DNA of 37,804 nt, taken from assembly GCA_046047315.1 (NCBI GenBank), contig JBJOID010000313.1, positions 1 through 37,804 of the forward strand. Reading direction: 5' to 3'. The translations under genes were made by a program, and so were the position numbers. Shown here one piece after another: positions 31,589 to 37,804 of the stretch. The notes below the pieces were generated by a model that did not search any database, had not been told where the DNA came from, and saw only the letters and a program-made list of their open reading frames with translations. Each line of letters begins with the position of its first letter. Position 1 is the first letter of the stretch. Origin of the DNA: WGMK01 sp046047315. GTDB lineage: Bacteria; Hydrogenedentota; Hydrogenedentia; Hydrogenedentales; JAEUWI01.

Positions 31589-33670
31589 TTGCCACCGTGG
31601 AACATCGAGTTGTGCAATTGGGCTTGGTATGGGGCCGATTACGTGCTACAGGCGGCGTTAAACAAATTGACCGCACAGGATTTTCGGGTAGACAGTCTCA
31701 ACCCCGAAGAGTGCGACGCTCTGCGCGCTTATGCGGTCAACCGACTCGCCGACCCCCAACTCAGCGAAGGCGAGCGTAAGGAATGCCATCGCATTCAAGA
31801 GCTGCTGCCCGAGCGTTCTGGCGGCGAAGCAGTCCCGCCCAATGACACGGAGGCGCTGCGTCGCAGGAACAACTGGACCTTGCGCAATGCCATCGAGAAG
31901 GGCATACGCGGCACACCAGGTGAAATCGATCCGCACGAACTACGCCTGATGGAAAACACCCTCCGGGAATTGTCCGCACTGAGTGAACCCGCGGCAAACC
32001 ATCTCCGGCTCCTGCGTCTGCTAGAGCAAACGCTCGATGCGTATTACAATTTTTACGCCGAATCGGTCACAGCGAAACCAGCATCCTCCGTTACCTCGGT
32101 TGAGGAGGAGATTCATCACCCCTCGGTCGAGATTTCCTCCGTTAGTTGTGAGACCTTCTTCCAAGGCGCGCAACGACAGAAGCTGGACCTGCTGGGTCCG
32201 CTGACCATAGGCCAGAATCTATACACCTATGAACACTCTGGCAACCTGCGATTGCATGGGGACATGCCGCAAGACAAGGCACTAATCGTCCACGATGGCG
32301 ACCTGTGCATTTCCGGTTCCGTTTCCGGGGTTGTAGAGGTGGATGGCGACATTAAGGTAGAAGGCAATCTTTCGGGGGGAACCCTACTCTCGAATTCCGG
32401 AAGCATCGCTCTTGATCGCGTACTCGCGGGTTCTCGGCTGCTCACCCTTCGCGGCGACGCAACATGTTCGACGGTAGAGCGCGCGTCGCTTATTTATTGC
32501 GCGGGTCAACTCAAGATTGCCGGCCCCGTGGTGGAGTCGCGCATTCTTTGCCGTCGCGGAGATATTAAGGGGGCTATCACCAGGGGCCGCGTTTCCTTCA
32601 TGGAGGAGCTGGTGGCAGAGAGCATCACGCGTGACCCCTCAAAGCCCTGCATTGTCGAGTTTCGTGGCGTGTTGAGCAATCTCGATTTCGGGGGAGAGCT
32701 CGAAGACCACGAAGCCCACACCATCAAGGAATACGTGCGCGGCCACTTTGAAGTGGAGCAGACCAGGGTTGTTGATCGCGCACTTACAGCCTACTACCTG
32801 AACCTCCAACGCGTCATGCTCTATCTTCTGGAGGGCGGCGCTGACCAGACGGTGGCTTCCGTGTGCGACCTCCACGCGGCGCGCACTTACTACAGCATAC
32901 TTCAGATCATGGGCCGGGAGCTGCTGCTCGCTGTACAACGCACTTTGGAACTGCATGGCTTGCCGGATGTGACGGTATCGATACCCGCCCTGGACGTTTG
33001 CCAACGCGGTTTGCGCCACCTTAAAGGCGAAGCGGAAGCTTTGCCACAGGACCTCGCCACGCAACGCAAGCAGAAAATACTTTCGGCCGTGAGCCAGCTC
33101 TCCAACCTCGCGAAGCAGATTCGCGACTCGGGCGGGCAGAATCTTGGCGGGCACTATCTTGCTCTTCGAGAACGCGTCGTGGAGTGGAATAACGAAGTGC
33201 GGGTCGTCGAAGAAGTGCTGTTGGAAGCAGAACGGCCGCTCGCGGAAAAGCTAGGGGAGCCTATCATGACGGAATCGAAGCCCGACAGGCTTCCATCCGC
33301 CTTGCGGCTTGCTCAGGAAAAGGCAACGTCCAACCGCTCCCGCCTGTTGCCACCGCTCAAGAAGCTCGTTGATCACCACACCCAGAATGCGTCTCGATGG
33401 ACCACCGGACTCGAAGAGGCCCTGCATCGTCAGCAACAATCAACAGCGATTCTGGAAGAGACCGGGGCGGTGCAGTTTCTCCACGGGCATCATGGGATAG
33501 CCCGGATAGGAGCCGGTGGACTAGGCGAAGGGACGCTGGTGTTGCCGGCCGGATTTCCGGAACCTCAGGGTATGTCTGGGCATGCGCTGGCCTACACCGC
33601 CACGGCTCACGAAGTCATTCCGGTCATCCTCAGCAATGAATACGGCGTTGTGCGAGCGGTGCAAGGCTGA
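31589..33670 (+). CDS. DUF342/FapA-like polymer-type beta-solenoid protein
   Basis: About 693 residues. The frame opens after a stop at 31580-31582, so TTG at 31589 is the earliest start; no ATG or ribosome site is clear. The N-terminal ~170 residues are helical (GTPGEIDPHELRLMENTLRELSALSEPAANHLRLL). The centre (~215-350) is a beta-solenoid: GQNLYTYEHSGNLRLHGDMPQ, GDLCISGSVSGVVEVDGDIKVEGNLSGG, SNSGSIALDRVLAGSRLL, GQLKIAGPVVESRILCRRGDIKGAITRGRV. This alternation of GD/G turns and short strands is the form of FapA/DUF342 proteins. The C-terminal half is helical with a probable coiled coil (~480-630), then a strand-rich end. In known bacteria DUF342 proteins polymerise or affect flagella and polar assembly; here the role is unknown. 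A lone gene, convergent with the hydrolase. Confidence 0.65.
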   Translation: MPPWNIELCNWAWYGADYVLQAALNKLTAQDFRVDSLNPEECDALRAYAVNRLADPQLSEGERKECHRIQELLPERSGGEAVPPNDTEALRRRNNWTLRNAIEKGIRGTPGEIDPHELRLMENTLRELSALSEPAANHLRLLRLLEQTLDAYYNFYAESVTAKPASSVTSVEEEIHHPSVEISSVSCETFFQGAQRQKLDLLGPLTIGQNLYTYEHSGNLRLHGDMPQDKALIVHDGDLCISGSVSGVVEVDGDIKVEGNLSGGTLLSNSGSIALDRVLAGSRLLTLRGDATCSTVERASLIYCAGQLKIAGPVVESRILCRRGDIKGAITRGRVSFMEELVAESITRDPSKPCIVEFRGVLSNLDFGGELEDHEAHTIKEYVRGHFEVEQTRVVDRALTAYYLNLQRVMLYLLEGGADQTVASVCDLHAARTYYSILQIMGRELLLAVQRTLELHGLPDVTVSIPALDVCQRGLRHLKGEAEALPQDLATQRKQKILSAVSQLSNLAKQIRDSGGQNLGGHYLALRERVVEWNNEVRVVEEVLLEAERPLAEKLGEPIMTESKPDRLPSALRLAQEKATSNRSRLLPPLKKLVDHHTQNASRWTTGLEEALHRQQQSTAILEETGAVQFLHGHHGIARIGAGGLGEGTLVLPAGFPEPQGMSGHALAYTATAHEVIPVILSNEYGVVRAVQG

Positions 33671-33672
33671 GG

Positions 33673-35049
33673 CTAGAGTTCCGCCGCCTTGATGATGCGC
33701 CCCACGAACTCGGCCTGATCCCAGTCGTTTTTCCACATCGGGTCGATGCCCATGCGCGTGACCACGAGCTTGCGGCTCGGAACTACCGTGCAATACTGGC
33801 CCCTGTTGCCGGAGGTCGAGTAGGTGTCCGGCGGTACACGGTCGTCGTTGTTTAACAGCCACCACTGCTTACCATAGCCGCGCACCCGTTCCCCACTTGC
33901 CTTGAAGCTTTTCGCGGGCGTCATGGTGTAGTCCACCCAGCCTTCGGGAAGTATTCGCTCACCGTTCCAAACGCCGTCGTTCAGGTAGAGCAGGCCAAAG
34001 CGCGCGAGGTCGCGCGGGGTGGTGTAGACCTGACTGCTCATCACATAATTGCCCGCCACGTCCACTTCGGGGAAGGTGTTTCTCATTCCGATCTTATCGA
34101 GCAGTTCCCGGCGTGGAAAGGCAAGGTACTCAGCATCGTCTCCTATAACCTTGCGTGCCGAGGCGAGCAGCAGCAGCGTGTCGTAGTTCGCATAACTCCA
34201 AAAGGACCCCGGCTCTTTCCTTGATTCTCCCCGGGCGGCGTCTGCCACAGAATCGATGCCGCCCCAGTAGGCGTCGTTCGTAAAGGCTCCCGGGCTGCGC
34301 AGGCCGCTGCTCATTTCCAGCAGATGCTCGATCGTGATGGCCTTGCGCGGGTCCCCCTCGCCCTGCCAGGCGTCGATGGGAGCCGCCTGCTCCACCTGTA
34401 ATTTTCCCTGCCTGACCAGGATGCCAATGATGGCGTTGGCCATGCTCTTCGCCGTGGACCAGGTGCGATACTGCTTGTGCATGTCCCACCCCGGAGCATA
34501 CTGCTCCGCAATCAGCCGGCCGTCGTACACCACGGAGACCCCGATTGTCTTGCAGTTGGGATGCGCTTCCGAGTCGAAGGCATCCTTTACCACCGACTTC
34601 ACGGCCGCAAGACGCGGCTCATCCAGCGGGGCGGGTGGAGCCTGTGACGGCAGCAAGTCACCGTCGGGCCAAGGTATGGTCGACGCATCGCCCATGGGCC
34701 GCGGGAGCTGCTCCAACGGCAGCTTTGGCGCGTCGGCGGCGCTTGCTCCGGGCAGCAACACCACCGTTCCCAGGCCGTCAATGAATACCGCAACACGCGG
34801 CGGGAGATTCGGGTCGTAAGTCACCGACACCGATTTATCCTCCCGATCGATAACCGGGTCCGGCAGCGCAAGCACCGGCTCAAGCCCGCCAAGTTCATCG
34901 GCGAGGATTTCATCAAGCGTCCGCCCGGCGTGAAAAACAGCGCTACAGGTGAAGGCCGCCTTGAAGCCCGCATTGAGTTCCGGAGACAACTGGGCCTGGG
35001 CCCGTCCGGAAAGGAGCAACAGCGCCAGCAGCAGAATACGTCGCATCAT
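33673..35049 (-). CDS. Secreted serine hydrolase, class C beta-lactamase-like
   Basis: About 458 residues from the ATG at 35049 (a second ATG follows at once); the frame is open upstream but that part looks untranslated. A signal peptide MMRRILLLALLLLSGRAQAQ ends in an AxA-type site. A ~120-residue N-terminal extension leads to the penicillin-binding fold: WSTAKSMANAIIGILVRQGKL with Ser198-x-x-Lys201, IEHLLEMSSGL, the YxN-like SYANYDTLLLLA, and DLARFGLLYLNDGVWNGERILPEGWVDYT. The family includes beta-lactamases, DD-peptidases, EstB esterases and nylon-oligomer hydrolases (NylB-like); the LNDGVWNGE block is common in NylB/EstB-like members. The substrate is not known. Not a confirmed resistance enzyme. 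Confidence 0.87.
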   Translation of the reverse strand: MMRRILLLALLLLSGRAQAQLSPELNAGFKAAFTCSAVFHAGRTLDEILADELGGLEPVLALPDPVIDREDKSVSVTYDPNLPPRVAVFIDGLGTVVLLPGASAADAPKLPLEQLPRPMGDASTIPWPDGDLLPSQAPPAPLDEPRLAAVKSVVKDAFDSEAHPNCKTIGVSVVYDGRLIAEQYAPGWDMHKQYRTWSTAKSMANAIIGILVRQGKLQVEQAAPIDAWQGEGDPRKAITIEHLLEMSSGLRSPGAFTNDAYWGGIDSVADAARGESRKEPGSFWSYANYDTLLLLASARKVIGDDAEYLAFPRRELLDKIGMRNTFPEVDVAGNYVMSSQVYTTPRDLARFGLLYLNDGVWNGERILPEGWVDYTMTPAKSFKASGERVRGYGKQWWLLNNDDRVPPDTYSTSGNRGQYCTVVPSRKLVVTRMGIDPMWKNDWDQAEFVGRIIKAAEL

Positions 35050-35107
35050 AAGGGTCGCCTCCCACGCACCGTTATGGCGCATCCGGGAGGCAAATTGCAC
35101 GCAGGAC

Positions 35108-36400
35108 CTATGCCCGTTCCGATGGCACAGGCCTCGCTGCCCGCATGAAGTCAAAATAGCTCAACACAAACAGGACCGATCCCGCGGCAGCGAGGAAGTA
35201 GCTGAAGCCAATAAAGAACTCGAGGCGCGAGGCGTCAGCCTGAAAGAGATCCTTAAAGAGCACCAGAAAGACCGAACCTGTATAGCCCAGGGCGTCGGCC
35301 ACATAGATGGCGAACACGGCCGTGCCCACGGTGCGCGTGGCCGCGACGATGCGGTCAAACAGCACGGAACCAAAGGGGACATAGGAGAAGTATCCGCCCA
35401 GACCCACGAGGATCATCCAGGTGAGCCCCGAGATGCTGCCCTGTTGCAGCATCCACGTGCTTGCGCCAATGAGCAAACAACCGATTAGCAGCAGTCCGAA
35501 CACGGCGGTCAGGGCCGTGCGGTTGTCTCGGATACGGTAAATCGGCATCAATGCCAGCAGCACGCCGAAGGCAACCCAGAGCTCTGAACGGGTGAAAATG
35601 CCGGGCGCCTCGCCGTAACCCAGTTCCTCAAAGATCTCTACGCCGTAGTTGTCGCGAAAATCCCTAAAGGCGGTGATGCCGAAATAGGCCACCAGGAGCA
35701 TCGACAAGCCCACGGCAAACTTGCGAACGAAGGCGACCCGTTCCGCGCCGGACATCGGTTGCCGGTGCACGCGCTCCGCCTCGTCCTCCGGCGTGGGGTC
35801 CGGCATTTGATCGAGCATCCATGCGGCCACGGCAAAGGGCACCAGGAAGATCATGCCCGTGGCGAAGGGCATCCAGAATTCGGATATGCCGAGGTCTGTC
35901 ATCATCCAGCGGCCCACGTCCTTGACCGCCCCGCTCGCGACGATGAACGAGCAGCTCATGCCCGCCAGCTGGATTTCTGAGGTGCGGCGTCCCTCCAGAT
36001 ACGAAACGACGAAGCCCCAGACCATCCCGAGGGGAAGGCCGTTTAGAAAAATCGCGCCGATCTTGAGGGAATTGGGAAGCACAGCGAAGAGGAGCAGCGA
36101 GGCCTGCGCAAAGAGGATGGCGCCGAGCAGTGCCCCAAGGCGGCTGCGGTGTTTGAGCTCGGAGCAAATCTTGATGCCGAGATACTTCGAGGCGGTGTAG
36201 CCAAGCAACTGGCTGACCACGAAGGCCGTCTTCAACTCCACCTCGCCCCCAAGGGCCGTCAAGCCCTCGTAGGTGCCCGCGGAGAAAGGCTTGCGGAAGG
36301 CATACATGCAGAAATAGGTGCTGAAAGCCCAGACCGTGGCCCACAGGGTCACGGCCATCATGGGCTGTTGGGCCAGCCAGCGGCGCAGGGTTGTCGTCAT
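35108..36400 (-). CDS. DUF5690/MFS-like membrane transporter
   Basis: About 430 residues from the ATG at 36400, with GAGGAAAGC upstream. Twelve-helix layout of an MFS carrier. The opening VTLWATVWAFSTYFCMYAFRKPFSAGTYEG is the marker of the DUF5690 group, and KYLGIKICSELKHRSRLGALLGAILFAQ gives the cytoplasmic loop-2 motif of MFS-type folds. A central loop carries PDPTPEDEAERVHRQPMS. The substrate is not known. It is followed in the same direction by the lactamase-like gene (start 35049), so they may share a transcript. Confidence 0.8.
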   Translation of the reverse strand: MTTTLRRWLAQQPMMAVTLWATVWAFSTYFCMYAFRKPFSAGTYEGLTALGGEVELKTAFVVSQLLGYTASKYLGIKICSELKHRSRLGALLGAILFAQASLLLFAVLPNSLKIGAIFLNGLPLGMVWGFVVSYLEGRRTSEIQLAGMSCSFIVASGAVKDVGRWMMTDLGISEFWMPFATGMIFLVPFAVAAWMLDQMPDPTPEDEAERVHRQPMSGAERVAFVRKFAVGLSMLLVAYFGITAFRDFRDNYGVEIFEELGYGEAPGIFTRSELWVAFGVLLALMPIYRIRDNRTALTAVFGLLLIGCLLIGASTWMLQQGSISGLTWMILVGLGGYFSYVPFGSVLFDRIVAATRTVGTAVFAIYVADALGYTGSVFLVLFKDLFQADASRLEFFIGFSYFLAAAGSVLFVLSYFDFMRAARPVPSERA

Positions 36401-36493
36401 GCTTTCCTCACAAGGCGAAGTTACTTGGGTATGGTGCCCCAGTCGCGTTAGCGTTGCGTTAGCTCGCATCTCCGGTGCGACCGGGGTGCAGCA

Positions 36494-37708
36494 TCATAGC
36501 GTTCCAAGCAGCGCGATCCACACTGCCGCGATGGTCAGGCTGGCCAGCGTCACGGGGATGCCCGTGCGCGCGTGCTCGCCCCAGCCTATCTTCAATCCGC
36601 ATTGTCGGGCCTGTTCAATTACGATGATGTTGGCAATGCTGGACACCACGATGAGGTTGCCCGCGAGCGTGCTCGCCAACGCGAGTATCAGGGCGGCGTC
36701 TTCGTGCGTGGCGGCTGGAAGCAGCATCATGACGGCCGGCACATTGGACACCAGATTGGAGAGCACTGCCACCACCCCAAAGAGCCAGGCGGGAGAATCC
36801 AGCGCGATACCCACTCCGGCCAGTCCTTCCATGAGTGCCCCCAGCGCGCCGCACGCGGCAAAGGCATGGTTCACGACAAAGAGTCCGCAAAACAAAACCA
36901 ACAGCTGCCAGTCCACCAGCCCCAGCATCTCGCGTGTGTGCATCCGTCGGCTGACCAGCACCGCCCCGGCGGCGGCGAGTGCCGCCACTTCACGGGGGAC
37001 CACGGGAACGAGAAACACGAATACCGCTGCGCCAAGAATGGCCAGCCCCTTCATGGATTGCCATGCGCTGTAGGGCGGATGCGTGACGTCGGCCAGTTGC
37101 GACTGCGCACTCCACTTCCCTGCGTACTGATCGCTCAGCACCAGCCAAGCGGCCAGGAGCGACAACGCCACGGGCACTAAGGCTTGTAGCAGGTATCCCG
37201 CGAAGGAGACCTGCAAGGCCTGGCCGATAAGGATGTTCTGCGGATTCCCCACCAGGGTGGCGGCCGATCCAATATTGGCGCCACAGGCGAGCGCCAAGAG
37301 ATAGGGCAAGGGATTCAGTCCCCGGCGGGAGCAGCCCTCGGCTAGTAGCGGCGTCATGGCGAGGCAGATGATGTCGTTGGTCAGCAAGGCGGAGAGGCTG
37401 GCCGAAAGCAGCAGCACCGCCGCCAGCAATGCACGCGGCCCCAGCGGGGCGGAGGCCATGCGAAGGGTCAATACGGAATAGAACCCCCCAAGCCGGAACT
37501 GCGCCGACACCACCATCAATCCCAGCAACAGGGCAATCGTGGGCACGTCCACCGAATCCCAGGCCTCGTCCGGTGTAACCACACCGAGCGCAATGAGCAC
37601 TACGGCCCCAAGCAAGGCCACGCCCGTGCGGTCAAGCGCAAGCCCCGGCACCCGACCCAGCATCATGCCGACATAGACCAGCACAAACACAAGGACGGGG
37701 ACCAGCAT
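36494..37708 (-). CDS. SLC13/ArsB-superfamily anion permease
   Basis: About 404 residues from the ATG at 37708 (GAAGGA upstream at long spacing); TTG at 37741 would add 11 residues. Eleven to twelve hydrophobic helices. The two inverted half-repeats each have the family signature: SASLSALLTNDIICLAMTPLL and CGANIGSAATLVGNPQNILIGQAL in the first half, VLSNLVSNVPAVMMLLPAA and ALASTLAGNLIVVSSIANIIVIEQA in the second. SLC13/ArsB/CitM-type proteins move di- or tricarboxylates, sulfate or arsenite. The substrate is not shown; no arsenic genes are nearby, so a dicarboxylate or sulfate role is at least as likely. An 8-base direct repeat (GCGTTAGC, 36445 and 36456) lies in the 93-base gap before the MFS gene. 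Confidence 0.85.
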   Translation of the reverse strand: MLVPVLVFVLVYVGMMLGRVPGLALDRTGVALLGAVVLIALGVVTPDEAWDSVDVPTIALLLGLMVVSAQFRLGGFYSVLTLRMASAPLGPRALLAAVLLLSASLSALLTNDIICLAMTPLLAEGCSRRGLNPLPYLLALACGANIGSAATLVGNPQNILIGQALQVSFAGYLLQALVPVALSLLAAWLVLSDQYAGKWSAQSQLADVTHPPYSAWQSMKGLAILGAAVFVFLVPVVPREVAALAAAGAVLVSRRMHTREMLGLVDWQLLVLFCGLFVVNHAFAACGALGALMEGLAGVGIALDSPAWLFGVVAVLSNLVSNVPAVMMLLPAATHEDAALILALASTLAGNLIVVSSIANIIVIEQARQCGLKIGWGEHARTGIPVTLASLTIAAVWIALLGTL

Positions 37709-37804
37709 CTTCGATCGGGTTCCTTCAGTAGTAGCCGACAATCGGGACAGGACGCGGGGCGGGATGGTAGCATGAAGCGCGGGTGGGAGTCCCCGCCTGG
37801 TACA

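Noticed and set aside
33673..35049. Antibiotic resistance beta-lactamase
   Set aside because: The Ser-x-x-Lys fold is shared with esterases, DD-peptidases and NylB-type hydrolases; the LNDGVWNGE block favours those.
36464..36480. TCGCA...TGCGA hairpin after the permease gene
   Set aside because: Only a 5-bp stem with no U-run; too weak to call a terminator.
37779..37804. GCGGG...CCCGC palindrome at the right edge
   Set aside because: Only five pairs and cut by the window end; cannot be distinguished from chance in high-GC DNA.

Overview
The window is high-GC (roughly 60% or more), gene-dense bacterial chromosome. It carries no phage, insertion-sequence, CRISPR, rRNA or tRNA signal that I can see. 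Several families point to the Planctomycetes/PVC-Hydrogenedentota part of the tree: a large cytochrome-like PSCyt1/PSCyt2(DUF1549)/PSD1(DUF1553) protein, a giant Ser/Thr kinase with WD40 propellers, an MFS-like DUF5690 transporter, a secreted HEAT-repeat protein, bactofilin, and pseudopilins without a nearby pilus machine. This assignment is inference from family content; no marker gene is present.

Layout. 1-367: 3' end of a PPK2-family polyphosphate kinase. 563-4627 (+): an operon of two type IV pseudopilins, a large PilX-like protein with a c-type haem motif, and a secreted HEAT-repeat protein, behind a strong sigma70-like promoter. 4608-5833 (-): a translationally coupled pair of secreted thioredoxin-fold proteins. 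6087-8117 (-): citrate/2-methylcitrate synthase and 2-methylisocitrate lyase, pointing to propionate use. Transcribed divergently, 8296-11815 (+): MinD/ParA-like ATPase, bactofilin, YugP-type membrane metallopeptidase and an FlgT-like secreted protein. 11876-14913 (+): a fused 2-oxoacid dehydrogenase E1 alpha-beta protein, overlapping a lipoyl domain + subunit-binding domain + PglD/NeuD-type acetyltransferase fusion; this pair is the strongest candidate for an undescribed system. 15150-19716 (+): a lipoprotein, a TMTC-like GT-C membrane protein and a low-complexity/transmembrane/coiled-coil protein. 19966-25741 (-): the kinase-WD40 protein, cobalamin adenosyltransferase, exonuclease III and diacylglycerol kinase. 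26043-28236 (-): an alpha/beta hydrolase and a Gfo/Idh/MocA oxidoreductase. 28335-33670 (+): the PSD1 cytochrome-like protein and a DUF342/FapA-like beta-solenoid protein. 33673-37708 (-): a class C beta-lactamase-like hydrolase and two transporters.

How the genes may work together. Several groups are envelope-related: pseudopilins, bactofilin with its ATPase, periplasmic redox proteins, a GT-C glycosyltransferase-like protein and lipoproteins. Polymerising or beta-solenoid proteins recur (PilX-like, bactofilin, DUF342-like). Intergenic regions carry small palindromic repeats, including a four-hairpin mirror array at 19821-19950 and three copies of an ACACCGC/GCGGTGT hairpin. Most promoters I can identify share a TTGACA-like -35 and a TGC-TAnnnT extended -10.
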